Below, piece by piece: positions 8,428 through 16,474 of a stretch of 64,000 nt of DNA. The translations under genes were made by a program, and so were the position numbers. The stretch spans positions 288,938-352,937 of the forward strand of contig JAEUVF010000016.1 in assembly GCA_016787265.1 (NCBI GenBank). The letters run 5' to 3'. The stretch's first letter is position 1; every line of letters begins with the position of its first letter. The notes under the pieces are model-generated. The model had not been told where the DNA came from. It made no database searches and saw only the letters and a program-made list of their open reading frames with translations. This DNA comes from Flavipsychrobacter sp. (GTDB taxonomy: Bacteria > Bacteroidota > Bacteroidia > Chitinophagales > Chitinophagaceae).

Positions 8428-9456
8428 ATGAAATTTGAAGTGGGCGATAAAGTAGTAGTGCGACTTACCAATGAAGACGCGGAAGTAGTGGAAGTCATCA
8501 ATGAACGGATGGTGATGGTGGAAGTGCGGGGAGTGAAATTTCCTGCCTATACCGATCAGCTCGATTTCCCGTATTTTAAACAATTCTCCAAGCAAAAGCT
8601 GGTGCCGGAAAAGAAGCCGGTTCCCAAAACCTATATCGACCAGGTTCCAACAGAGAAAATCAAACAACTTCCCAAACGAGATCCCAATGGAGTTTGGATA
8701 ACGTTTATCCCGGTCTTTGAGCAGGATGATTTTGGGGATGAAGTGGTGAGCCTGCTGAAAGTGCATCTTCATAACCAGAATGATGAGGGTTATTCCTTTA
8801 CCTACAAACTGAATTATTTCGGGGAGCCTGATTTCGAGTTGAAGAACCAGGTATTGAGTCACCAGGATTTTTACCTGCACGATATTCCCTTCGCCAACCT
8901 GAATGATTCCCCTTCTTATCATTTCGAATTTCAGTTGCTGACGCCGAATAAAAACAAAGCGCCTTTTTATGAGGCTTCTTTAAAACTCAAGCCGAAGCAG
9001 TTGTTTCAGCGGATCCAGCAGTTGCAGGAGAAGGGGGAACCAACTTTTTCGTACCAGTTGTTCAAGACCTATCCGGATAAAGTGGAAGAGGAGAAGATGG
9101 AATTAGGCAAGCTGGCTGCTGCCGGTTATAAAGTATATGAAGCAGCTAAGGCCCGTCAACATTTACCTCCTGCCCGTACGGTGGTAGATCTGCATATTGA
9201 AAAGCTGACAGACAACTGGAAGAACATGAGCAATGCAGAGATCCTGCAATTCCAGGTGGATGAATTTGAAAAATATTATGAGCTGGCGCTGGCACATTAT
9301 CAGCCCATGTTAACGGTGATACATGGCCTTGGTTCCGGCAGGCTGCGCGATGAAATTCATTCGCTGCTGCGACTCCGAAAGCCGGTGAAGTATTTTGTGA
9401 ATCAGTATCATCCTAATTACGGATACGGGGCAACGGAGATTTATTTTCAATACTAG
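8428..9456 (+). CDS. DUF2027/Smr-domain protein
   Basis: 342 aa. The N-terminal 75 residues form a small beta domain (KFEVGDKVVVRLTNEDAEVV), the middle (about 90-200) is the DUF2027 beta sandwich, and the C-terminus is an Smr domain: VVDLHIEKL near residues 251-260 and IHGLGSGRLR near 297-306 are its two signatures. Smr domains are DNA or RNA nicking/binding modules related to the MutS2 C-terminus. This architecture is common and uncharacterised in Bacteroidota. The start follows a TAnnTTTG box. Confidence 0.85.
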   Translation: MKFEVGDKVVVRLTNEDAEVVEVINERMVMVEVRGVKFPAYTDQLDFPYFKQFSKQKLVPEKKPVPKTYIDQVPTEKIKQLPKRDPNGVWITFIPVFEQDDFGDEVVSLLKVHLHNQNDEGYSFTYKLNYFGEPDFELKNQVLSHQDFYLHDIPFANLNDSPSYHFEFQLLTPNKNKAPFYEASLKLKPKQLFQRIQQLQEKGEPTFSYQLFKTYPDKVEEEKMELGKLAAAGYKVYEAAKARQHLPPARTVVDLHIEKLTDNWKNMSNAEILQFQVDEFEKYYELALAHYQPMLTVIHGLGSGRLRDEIHSLLRLRKPVKYFVNQYHPNYGYGATEIYFQY

Positions 9457-9459
9457 GAA

Positions 9460-9487
9460 GTGAAAGGTGAAAGGTGAAAAGTGAAAG
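9460..9487 (+). repeat. Heptamer tract, four GTGAAAG units
   Basis: Four 7-bp units (gtgaaag, gtgaaag, gtgaaaa, gtgaaag) begin 3 bp after the Smr stop codon and end 10 bp before the convergent PhnB-like gene's stop. Equivalent four-unit tracts lie at 34089-34116, 38985-39012 and 63729-63756. Confidence 0.85.
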
Positions 9488-9497
9488 AGAAGTTTTG

Positions 9498-10007
9498 TTA
9501 ACCCACACCTTCAAAGGCGTTCTTCAATTCCTTTAGATCAAATTTCTTCATTTTGAGAAATGCGGCGGTTACGCGTTGAACTTTGGATGAATCCGGGTCG
9601 GACATATACTGCGCCAGGATGGAAGGTACAATCTGCCAGGAAAGGCTGTACTTATCTTTTAACCAGCCACAGGGACCTTTTTCACCTTCAAGGCTAAGAC
9701 TATCCCAGTAGTGATCAATTTCTTCCTGGGTATCACAGTTTACCACCACAGAAATGGATTCATTGAATTTGAATTGGGGTCCACCATTAAGTGCCATAAA
9801 CCGCATATCATTCAGGGTGAATTCAACTACCATTGCGGTGCCTTCCGGCTTTTTGTGAAATTCAAAACCTTCTTTGCCATACCTGCTTATTTTACCAAGC
9901 TTACCGTCCTTAAAAATAGATAGGTAATGGTTGGCGGCTGCTTCTGCCTGGTCATCAAACCAGAGACAGATGGACATGGTTTGTTTTGTCATAGCTGATT
10001 TAGTCAT
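9498..10007 (-). CDS. VOC-superfamily protein, PhnB / 3-dmu-9_3-mt type
   Basis: 169 aa. Tandem beta-alpha-beta-beta-beta pattern with ICLWFDDQAEAAANHYLSIF at the start and the diagnostic 'GPCGWLKDKYSLSWQIVP' motif in the middle, as in the PhnB-like glyoxalase branch formerly called 3-demethylubiquinone methyltransferase. No enzymatic role is proven for most members. Its ATG overlaps the stop of the upstream HhH gene by 4 bp (ATGA), so the two are translationally coupled. The name 'methyltransferase' would be misleading. Confidence 0.85.
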   Translation of the reverse strand: MTKSAMTKQTMSICLWFDDQAEAAANHYLSIFKDGKLGKISRYGKEGFEFHKKPEGTAMVVEFTLNDMRFMALNGGPQFKFNESISVVVNCDTQEEIDHYWDSLSLEGEKGPCGWLKDKYSLSWQIVPSILAQYMSDPDSSKVQRVTAAFLKMKKFDLKELKNAFEGVG

Positions 10008-10297
10008 GGTGTTGCTTTAAATGTTAAGCCTTCTTTATTTAGCGCTTCTTTCAATTTAGGTAGGGAAGAGGGGCCCATGCCGTGCAGTTGGAGTATTTCT
10101 TTTTCCGAGTGCCGGGAAAGATCCTTTACTGAATGGATGCCTGCCTGCTCCAGGGCTCTTCTGGCAGGAGCGCTTAGGATGGATTGAAATCCTTCCATAG
10201 GTTTTCGTGCTGCTTCACAAATCGGACAGGTAGGACAATCACTTGTTTTGTAGAATGAATGTCCATTCGAACAGGTTTTAAGTGATGTTATTGCCAT
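10004..10297 (-). CDS. Zinc-ribbon plus helix-hairpin-helix (RNAP alpha-CTD-like) protein
   Basis: 97 aa from the ATG at 10297. The longer frame to 10429 would run over the start of the divergent gene and adds no recognisable domain. The N-terminus has a cysteine cluster (TCSNGHSF, then CPTCPIC) that looks like a zinc ribbon. The C-terminus (SAPARRALEQAGIHSVKDLSRHSEKEILQLHGMGPSSLPKLK) is a helix-hairpin-helix fold like the RNA polymerase alpha C-terminal domain. Probably binds nucleic acid or protein. Coupled to the PhnB-like gene downstream. Confidence 0.7.
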   Translation of the reverse strand: MAITSLKTCSNGHSFYKTSDCPTCPICEAARKPMEGFQSILSAPARRALEQAGIHSVKDLSRHSEKEILQLHGMGPSSLPKLKEALNKEGLTFKATP

Positions 10298-10420
10298 GCT
10301 ATTGTTATCCTCGTATTTCAAATTTGATTCAATCTTACCTATTTGAACAGTTGGAAATACGACATTTTGATGGGTTGATCGCGACAGGCAATCCAGGTAT
10401 TTTTGAGTAAATTTCAATTC

Positions 10421-11401
10421 ATGAAACATGTATCCATCCTGATTCCGAAGGGCGAACCCAGTATTGTTAACATCATGGGCAGTTATCAGATGCTGTCAGC
10501 TGCCAGTGATAAATACCAGCAACAAACAGGCTCACCTCTTTTTGAAATCGACCTGGTTGGATTTGCACCTGCAACTGCTGGCAGTCCCGGTTCTGCAATT
10601 GTGCTGCCTACTAAAATGTGGCAGGATATTCATCAAACGGATCTGATCCTTGTTCCCGCTGTACATCAGGATCCGCAAACGGTTATCAATCAGAACCAGG
10701 AATTGATTTATTTCCTGGAAGAACAGTATAAAAAAGGCGCTGTACTTGCATCACTTTGTATTGGCGCTTACCTGGTGGCAGCTACTGGATTATTGAATGG
10801 CAAAACCTGTTCTATTCACTGGCAACACGCGAATTTCCTGAAAGCACTTTTCCCAGGAATTCAGGTTCAGGAAGAGCGCATCATAACAGACCAGCAGGGT
10901 ATCATCACCAGTGGGGGAGCATACGCGTTTACCAATCTGATCATGTACCTGGTGGAAAAATTTGGAGACAGAGCCTTGGCGATAATAATTTCAAAACTTT
11001 TCATGATAGACCTCGATAAAAGAAAGCAGTCGGTTTATTTTATGTTCATGGAACAAAAAGATCATTCGGATGAGGCTGTTCTGCAAATACAGGAATATAT
11101 CGAAGAACATTATGCCGACCGATTTACCATTGATCAACTTGCCGGAAATCACAACCTGGTGCGAAGAACATTGGAACGGCGGTTTAAATCTGCCACTGGA
11201 AACTCAATCATCGAGTATACACAAAAAGTTCGGGTAGAATCAGCCAAAAAAGAACTGGAACGCGGACGCAAATCCATTTCAGATGTGATGTATGACTGTG
11301 GTTATACCGATTCCAAAGCATTCCGGGATGTATTCAGAAAACATGTGGGAATCAGTCCGCTGGAGTACCGGAAAAAATACACGCAGTATCTGGATCGATA
11401 A
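10421..11401 (+). CDS. GlxA-family regulator: DJ-1/PfpI domain plus AraC HTH
   Basis: 326 aa from the ATG at 10421 (MKHVSILIPKGEPSIVN). The first 190 residues are a class I amidotransferase-like DJ-1/PfpI domain with Cys113 in the nucleophile elbow (ASLCIGAYLVAATG); the last 95 hold two AraC helix-turn-helix motifs (FTIDQLAGNHNLVRRTLERRFK and ISDVMYDCGYTDSKAFRDVFRKHVG). Such regulators sense small metabolites and activate nearby genes. It is divergent from the HhH/PhnB pair, which is a plausible target. Confidence 0.88.
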   Translation: MKHVSILIPKGEPSIVNIMGSYQMLSAASDKYQQQTGSPLFEIDLVGFAPATAGSPGSAIVLPTKMWQDIHQTDLILVPAVHQDPQTVINQNQELIYFLEEQYKKGAVLASLCIGAYLVAATGLLNGKTCSIHWQHANFLKALFPGIQVQEERIITDQQGIITSGGAYAFTNLIMYLVEKFGDRALAIIISKLFMIDLDKRKQSVYFMFMEQKDHSDEAVLQIQEYIEEHYADRFTIDQLAGNHNLVRRTLERRFKSATGNSIIEYTQKVRVESAKKELERGRKSISDVMYDCGYTDSKAFRDVFRKHVGISPLEYRKKYTQYLDR

Positions 11402-11420
11402 AAAATCAATAAAAAAAATC

Positions 11421-11804
11421 TTCTCTCCTGTAAGCCGGATTCTGTTCCCGTAGCCGGTTTCCCGGGCTTCGGGCCGCTGCCATTTATCTGGCCGCATCAT
11501 TACTGAAGCGATCTATCTGCCTACCCTCCGGCGTGAAAGCATTGCTGCTTTCTTGAACGGGCCGCTCTCGACCACCGGTATACATGGCATTTCAGCATAC
11601 AAGGTTTACCCGCCTGTTCCATTACTGAAACATGCCGTAGGCTCTTACCCTACATTTTCACCTTTTCCCTCTTGCGAGGGTAGTTATTTTCTGTGGCACT
11701 ATCTGTGAATGGTTTCCCATTCCCCGGCCGTTAGCCGGTGTATTGCCCTATGCTGTCCGGACTTTCCTCGATACGCCGAGGCGTACCGCGGCAGCGCGGA
11801 GAGA
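11421..11804 (-). ncRNA. rnpB: RNase P RNA
   Basis: On the minus strand the sequence has the conserved RNase P RNA blocks: GAGGAAAGTCCGG near the 5' end (11757-11769), a GGTAAGAGCC-type region (about 11637-11650), GGGTAAACC (11606-11614), and AGAATCCGGCTTAC near the 3' end (11431-11444). The terminal helix P1 pairs the GC-rich 5' region (about 11780-11804) with the 3' part. A long T-rich run follows on the minus strand at 11401-11420 and may act as terminator. Ends are estimated. Long reading frames here are not genes. Confidence 0.95.
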
Positions 11805-11810
11805 AGGGTA

Positions 11811-11818
11811 CGAAGATA
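11811..11818 (-). promoter_or_regulatory. Probable -7 box of rnpB (TATCTTCG)
   Basis: One mismatch from TAnnTTTG and about 7 bp from the inferred rnpB 5' end. No TTTG is seen at the usual distance upstream, where the purine-rich element begins. Confidence 0.35.
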
Positions 11819-11826
11819 GCAATATC

Positions 11827-11859
11827 GGAGGAAAGGAAGAGGGAGGAATGGAAGAGGGG
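11827..11859 (+). repeat. Purine-rich repeat element, copy 1
   Basis: A 33-bp block built from GGAGGAAAGGAAGAGG and GAGGAATGGAAGAG-type words. It matches the block at 26571-26603 with about four A/G differences. It lies between rnpB and the AlkC-like gene; the purine-rich character continues to about 11885. Confidence 0.6.
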
Positions 11860-11900
11860 ACATAGGAGGCAAAGGAGGCATGGAGACGGGAAACGGGGCT

Positions 11901-11929
11901 TCACCCGACCGGTGCCACCGGTCGGGTGA
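11901..11929. terminator. Perfect 13-bp hairpin downstream of the alkC-like gene
   Basis: Arms tcacccgaccggt (11901-11913) and accggtcgggtga (11917-11929) with a 3-nt loop gcc, four bases beyond the alkC-like stop. Very GC-rich, but without a clear T-run on either strand. It may end transcription of the minus-strand operon ahead of rnpB, stabilise the mRNA 3' end, or be a dispersed palindrome. Confidence 0.55.
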
Positions 11930-11933
11930 GAGA

Positions 11934-13034
11934 TCATAGTACCAGGCGAAACTCAACCGGTTCAGTTTCCTTGCCATTGACGATGATGCTGAGTCGCTGG
12001 GTGCCGGCATAATAAACACGGGTGGTAATGGGGCGGAAAGCATGACTGCGGGATACTTCAATGGAACTGTTACCCGGAATTGTTTTCTCACTAATCTTGA
12101 ATACCTTCTTGCCATACTGTCCATTTTGACGAAGAAAATACAAGGCGTATTCCAATCTCGTTAAAACCGGTTTTTTGCTCTTATTGCTGACAATACATTC
12201 GAAATTCAGTGATTCCCCCATACGGAGTTTGCGGGTGTGTTGGAGTTGGCTTACTTCCAGGTACCGTGCATCTAAACCGTGTATGGACAATACATCAGCA
12301 TCGCCTTTTTTCAGCAACGTGCGACAGGCATGTTTGATCAGGGCATCGGTTTCGGGGGACAATCCCTTCCACTTGCGAGCAACTTCAAGTACAACAGATG
12401 GATTGTCTTTAGCGATATCATTCAGGTGATTGGCTACACTCCGGCGAACATATTCTGAAGGATCATTGCGTAAATTCTCCAATAAGGGCAGTGCGGGACG
12501 GGGATCTTTTTTGAAAGCAGGTAAAGCAATCGCCCAGGGCAAACGGGGCCGGCTACCTTCAGAGGCCAATCTCCTTACATGATGATTGCTGTGTTTGGAC
12601 CAGGCGATCATTCGTTTTAACATAGCATCCGGATACCGAATCAAAAAGGGCCGCACCGCAAACTCACAACTGGTGATCGGTGTGATTTTTTCAAATAATT
12701 CAACTGCCTGATCAAAGTGATTGATGCCATATCGCTCTACATAATCCGGTAGAAACATCAGTGCCAGACTTCCATTAGGAAAAAGAAAACCATTGAGCTG
12801 ATCAGTCAGTTTATCAAGCACCACCGCAGCCTGGGTAAAATCAGCAGGTAACTCACGGTGCAGCATATCCGCAGTATGCCGCATGCGATCCTTGAGTTCT
12901 TTCTGCTGCCAGTCGGGCGACTGAATCTTTTTAAGAAATCGTGATGGAGAGAAGGTTGGTAACACCATCTTTACCTGCCTGCCAAATGCCTGGTAAAATT
13001 CTTCAGAATAGATATCCTTCAATAATGTGCTCAT
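11934..13034 (-). CDS. DNA alkylation repair protein, AlkC-like glycosylase with Ig-like C-terminus
   Basis: 366 aa. Residues 1-255 are HEAT-like ALK repeats (PYVERYGINHFDQAVELFEKI; HHVRRLASEGSRPRLPWA; EYVRRSVANHLNDIAKDNP), the last two being strong signatures of the AlkC/AlkD superfamily. Residues about 260-366 are beta-rich and look Ig-like, an arrangement known for part of the AlkC branch. AlkC enzymes excise N3-methyl bases without base flipping. It is the last gene of the minus-strand run from yceD, 46 bp after arfB. Confidence 0.85.
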   Translation of the reverse strand: MSTLLKDIYSEEFYQAFGRQVKMVLPTFSPSRFLKKIQSPDWQQKELKDRMRHTADMLHRELPADFTQAAVVLDKLTDQLNGFLFPNGSLALMFLPDYVERYGINHFDQAVELFEKITPITSCEFAVRPFLIRYPDAMLKRMIAWSKHSNHHVRRLASEGSRPRLPWAIALPAFKKDPRPALPLLENLRNDPSEYVRRSVANHLNDIAKDNPSVVLEVARKWKGLSPETDALIKHACRTLLKKGDADVLSIHGLDARYLEVSQLQHTRKLRMGESLNFECIVSNKSKKPVLTRLEYALYFLRQNGQYGKKVFKISEKTIPGNSSIEVSRSHAFRPITTRVYYAGTQRLSIIVNGKETEPVEFRLVL

Positions 13035-13080
13035 GCTGTAAAAATAGTAGAGGAATTGACAACCCTATGTCAGGAGCATT

Positions 13081-13491
13081 TCAATCCCAACTCCCGGGAC
13101 GAATCTTTTTTCGGGTAGCCTTCACCGTGCCCTTTTGTTTTTTGGATTCGATGCGCTTTTCGTGTACGGCTTTGGAGATTTTGGTCGCGATCCGGGCTTT
13201 CTTTTTCATCAGTGCTTTTTCCAGTAAGTCCTGGAATTTGCGCAGCACGCGTTCCTTATTTCCGGACTGTGATCGCTCTTCCTGGGATTTCAACAAGATG
13301 CTGCCATCTTTATTCAGCAGGTGTTGCAGTTTTTGCAGCACCAGTGTGCGCTGCTCATCAGTCAGGACAACCGATATGGAAGGAGTCCATCGCCCCTGGA
13401 CCATGGTTTCCACCTTGTTCACATTTTGTCCGCCTTTGCCACCACTGCGGGCAGTTTGAAATTCAATTTCCTTGCTGATATCGGGTGCCAT
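13081..13491 (-). CDS. arfB: Alternative ribosome-rescue peptidyl-tRNA hydrolase
   Basis: 136 aa, the normal size for ArfB/YaeJ. The catalytic GGQ is at residues 20-22 within ARSGGKGGQNVNKVET, which hydrolyses peptidyl-tRNA in the ribosome. The basic C-terminal tail (KKQKGTVKATRKKIRPGSWD) is the part that enters the empty mRNA channel of stalled ribosomes. There is no codon-recognition domain, which separates it from RF1/RF2. It lies 31 bp after the CPBP gene. Confidence 0.92.
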   Translation of the reverse strand: MAPDISKEIEFQTARSGGKGGQNVNKVETMVQGRWTPSISVVLTDEQRTLVLQKLQHLLNKDGSILLKSQEERSQSGNKERVLRKFQDLLEKALMKKKARIATKISKAVHEKRIESKKQKGTVKATRKKIRPGSWD

Positions 13492-13522
13492 CGCGCAAAA
13501 TTACTGCAAATAAATGGTGTGC

Positions 13523-14452
13523 CTATTTCTTCCAGTACAAGGCAATCGAAGCTGCCAGTTCCATCATCCAGGCAAGTCCCAGGTGCACTACAATGCCCCC
13601 ATAAATCGATTGCGAATAACAGGCAAAGATGCCGAGCAGCAGGCCGCCAAAATAAGAGGAGATACATTCCAGCAAGGGTTTGCCGAAATGAATGGAACAG
13701 TAAAACACCGCCATCGGTAAAATAGCAGCCGGACCAATCCAGCGTGCTAACAAGACAACCAGGAACCCGCGAAAGAACAATTCAATGGTAAAAAAATCAG
13801 CCCCATAGGCCAGTTGAAAAGCGATTTTCTGCCAGATCGATGGAGCAGGGTCGGCATTCAATTGCAGCAATTTCATCTTGGGATAGGTCTGCAAAAAATC
13901 AGCCTGCGTAGCAGCAAAACTCACCAGCGGAATAATTGCAGCCAGCATGATCAGGTAGGGTGTCCAGTTAACGCCTACCAGCTTCAAACCGGTTGCGGAA
14001 GTAAATCCGGTCAAACGACCATAAAGTATTGTATAGATCAGGATCATTATACTAACAGTGACCACTAATCGAATTGGCCAGTTGATAAGCACATTGATGC
14101 GATGACCTTCCATACCCTGGCGGGCTGCCTGAACCCATTCCTGCCATCCGCCCATGCCTGATTTCAGGGCAAATACGAGGGGGGCTAAGGCAATTATCAA
14201 GACCAATGCGGGATTCCAGTTGAAACCCGGTACCAGCAGCCAATAGAGCAGATAGGGAAGTGTAAACGCCAATGCATAAACGAAGTAAAATCCGAGTACG
14301 CGTTGGGGGCGGGTTGGTAAGTTATAGATCAACTGCTTCTCCCAGCCCCAGTAATAATTACCTGTAATCAACAGCGCGGTAATCAGGGTGCAAATCAGGA
14401 AATGCGGTTTGTTGAGCTGGTTAAAATAGTCTGCGATGTATTGAAAAATCAT
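13523..14452 (-). CDS. CPBP (Abi) family membrane protein, atypical motifs
   Basis: 309 aa with about eight hydrophobic segments. The C-terminal half carries the CPBP shape: IELFFRGF, FYCSIHFGKP and a helix with VVHLGLAWMMEL. Compared with the active-protease motifs (EExxxR, FxxxH, HxxxN/D), the first Glu is Ile, the Phe is Tyr, and the last position is Ala, so proteolytic activity is doubtful. Its start overlaps the plsX stop by 4 bp (ATGA), implying translational coupling with fatty-acid/phospholipid genes. Confidence 0.75.
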   Translation of the reverse strand: MIFQYIADYFNQLNKPHFLICTLITALLITGNYYWGWEKQLIYNLPTRPQRVLGFYFVYALAFTLPYLLYWLLVPGFNWNPALVLIIALAPLVFALKSGMGGWQEWVQAARQGMEGHRINVLINWPIRLVVTVSIMILIYTILYGRLTGFTSATGLKLVGVNWTPYLIMLAAIIPLVSFAATQADFLQTYPKMKLLQLNADPAPSIWQKIAFQLAYGADFFTIELFFRGFLVVLLARWIGPAAILPMAVFYCSIHFGKPLLECISSYFGGLLLGIFACYSQSIYGGIVVHLGLAWMMELAASIALYWKK

Positions 14453-15390
14453 GCTTTCACTGATTCCTGCATAATCTGCAGCAGGTTGCTGTCGATCATT
14501 TTCTCAGCAAGTGTAATCATGTTGGAGAAAGCCCTGGACTGAGAGATTCCATGGCCAATAATAACCGGTTTATTTACACCCAGAACAGGTGTGCCACCGT
14601 AGTTTTCAAAATTGAAGCGATCGAAATATTCGTGGTGAATGCCTTTGCGATCTGTGATCTCGTAAATGGATTCAGCCAGCTTCAGGATAATATTTCCGGT
14701 AAAGCCTTCGCAAACCATAACATCCGCTTTATCCAGTAACACATCGCGGCCTTCAATATTACCAACAAAATTGATTGCGGTATTTTCCTTTAAGAGGGGA
14801 TAGGTAGCCTGGGCCAGCAGATTGCCTTTGCCTTCTTCTTCGCCGATATTAATAAGCGCCACCCGGGGATTATCAACACCCAGGATATGCTTTGCATACA
14901 GTGAACCCAGTAGCGCGAACTGGTTCAGGTTTTCTGGTTTGCAATCGGCATTCAGGCCGACATCCAGTAACAAACCGGTGCCACCATTTTCTTTTGGAAT
15001 AATAGTGGAAATGGTAGGTCTTAATACACCTTCCATCGCTTTGAGGGAATAAACTGCGCCTACCAGCATCGCTCCGGTATTACCTGCACTGATAAAGGCA
15101 TCAATTACACCTTTCCCCAGGTATCCGAATCCAATGGCAATGGAGGACTGCTGTTTTTCTTTCAGCGCTTTGGTAGGATGTTCATGCATCCCGATTACTT
15201 CAGGTGCATGTACAATCTTAACCGCTTCCAAAGGAATCTGGTGTTCCTCCAGCAGCGGTTTCAGCTGAGCTTCATCACCGAATAAAAACAGGTTCGCCGG
15301 AGAAGTCGTGCCAGACAGGTACAGTTGCAGACCTTTTACCGCTTCTAACGGTGCAAAGTCTCCCCCCATCATGTCCAGACCGATTTTCAT
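14449..15390 (-). CDS. plsX: Phosphate acyltransferase PlsX
   Basis: 313 aa from ATG 15390 (MKIGLDMMGGDFAP, the hallmark N-terminus); a TTG 9 bp earlier is rejected. PlsX converts acyl-ACP and phosphate to acyl-phosphate for PlsY in phospholipid synthesis. Conserved stretches visible include SIAIGFGYLGKGVIDAFISAGNTGAM and VCEGFTGNIILK. It lies in the widespread yceD-rpmF-plsX order, 34 bp after rpmF, and its stop overlaps the CPBP start. Confidence 0.96.
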   Translation of the reverse strand: MKIGLDMMGGDFAPLEAVKGLQLYLSGTTSPANLFLFGDEAQLKPLLEEHQIPLEAVKIVHAPEVIGMHEHPTKALKEKQQSSIAIGFGYLGKGVIDAFISAGNTGAMLVGAVYSLKAMEGVLRPTISTIIPKENGGTGLLLDVGLNADCKPENLNQFALLGSLYAKHILGVDNPRVALINIGEEEGKGNLLAQATYPLLKENTAINFVGNIEGRDVLLDKADVMVCEGFTGNIILKLAESIYEITDRKGIHHEYFDRFNFENYGGTPVLGVNKPVIIGHGISQSRAFSNMITLAEKMIDSNLLQIMQESVKA

Positions 15391-15424
15391 CTCCGGCAAA
15401 GCGTTTGTATTGTGTACAGGTTAA

Positions 15425-15619
15425 TTACTTCTTGATGGGCGCTTTCTCGCTCACCAGCTTACCCTTGTAGAACAATTTTCCTTCACTCACATGCGCACGG
15501 TGACGTACATGCAGTTCACCAGTAGTGCTATCTGTGCTGAGTGTAGCGGCTGAAGCCTTGTAATGCGTTCTTCTTTTAGCACTACGTTGCTGTGAATGTC
15601 TGCGTTTCGGATTTGGCAT
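15425..15619 (-). CDS. rpmF: 50S ribosomal protein L32
   Basis: 64 aa starting MPNPKRRHSQQRSAKRRTHY, the L32 signature. No cysteines: this is the zinc-free form. Part of the large ribosomal subunit. Twenty-six bp after the yceD-like stop and before plsX, so it shares a transcript with both. Confidence 0.97.
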   Translation of the reverse strand: MPNPKRRHSQQRSAKRRTHYKASAATLSTDSTTGELHVRHRAHVSEGKLFYKGKLVSEKAPIKK

Positions 15620-15645
15620 CTCTCAACAATTTATTAATACAAAAA

Positions 15646-16206
15646 TCAATTATCCAGGTCCTTAAATTTTTCCAATCCTTTCCAGAGTGGATTGGTACTC
15701 TCTTGTTCTTTTCCCTCACCGGTTTCCATCTTCTTCAGTATCGCCAGTGCTTCCTGGTTACAGTAAGGATGGCTTCCTGCTTCGGTAGCGTCACACATGG
15801 TTTGCATGGGTAAACTCAGCAGCAAGAATTCATAAATCCAGTCGGCTACATGCAAATGGCTTTCGCCTCTTGAGATATAGTATACATCCGGATCTTCTTC
15901 CTGCTCATTCATCTCTTCGGGATTGTCTACCAGTTTCACCACTATATTAAACTCATCCCACAGATTCCAGGGTAAACTGTTACTCCCGCACCGATCGCAA
16001 ACCACTTCTGCCTTTCCTCCGATCTCGAACTTCAGTAACATGAATCCATTCTTCTTATCCAGCGACAGTTTCACCTGCGCGGCGCAATTCCTGAATTCGG
16101 TTGACTGATACGCTTCAAAAAAGCGATCCCCGATCTCGTATTGGTATTCATGAATCCCGGGCTTCAGTCCCACAAAAGCGATATCAAATTCCCGTCTGCT
16201 ACTCAT
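15646..16206 (-). CDS. YceD/DUF177 protein
   Basis: 186 aa. The YceD family precedes rpmF in most bacteria and is linked to 23S rRNA accumulation in known cases. A first CxxC (VCDRCG) sits mid-protein, with more cysteines near 'CDATEAGSHPYCNQEA', an arrangement compatible with metal binding. The acidic patch NPEEMNEQEEDPDVYYI is also typical. First gene of the operon running to the alkC-like gene. Confidence 0.85.
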   Translation of the reverse strand: MSSRREFDIAFVGLKPGIHEYQYEIGDRFFEAYQSTEFRNCAAQVKLSLDKKNGFMLLKFEIGGKAEVVCDRCGSNSLPWNLWDEFNIVVKLVDNPEEMNEQEEDPDVYYISRGESHLHVADWIYEFLLLSLPMQTMCDATEAGSHPYCNQEALAILKKMETGEGKEQESTNPLWKGLEKFKDLDN

Positions 16207-16228
16207 GACTACCTTTTTAAAAGGTTGG

Positions 16229-16236
16229 CAAAGGTA
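16229..16236 (-). promoter_or_regulatory. -7 box (TACCTTTG) of the yceD-rpmF-plsX operon
   Basis: Exact TAnnTTTG on the minus strand, 22 bp before the start codon at 16206. The matching TTTG is not found 19-20 bp upstream. Confidence 0.45.
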
Positions 16237-16474
16237 ATAAAATATTCCAGATTAAACGGGAAATTTTTAAAGGAATCCCGTAATTTCGTCGGCGTATCCA
16301 AAAGTACATTTTTCACAGGCATGAATGCACGTATTAACATATTTGGTGCTTACCTGGCCTTCCTCCGGTCTGCCTGTGCCAATATTCCCTGATCCTCTCG
16401 CGCGCCGCGCAATCCCCCCTATTATTTATTGTTTTCACTGATTTCCATTAATTCATACATTAAACTTCCTTGTA

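Noticed and set aside
9498..10007. Ubiquinone methyltransferase
   Set aside because: The old family name is misleading; no SAM-binding motif, VOC fold instead.
11699..12124. Long minus-strand frame over rnpB
   Set aside because: It follows the RNase P RNA and the hairpin; composition and structure are RNA, not protein.
16321..16392. 23-codon frame before the saccharopine-like gene
   Set aside because: No promoter fit, no conserved sequence and no coupling to the following start; could be a leader peptide but unsupported.
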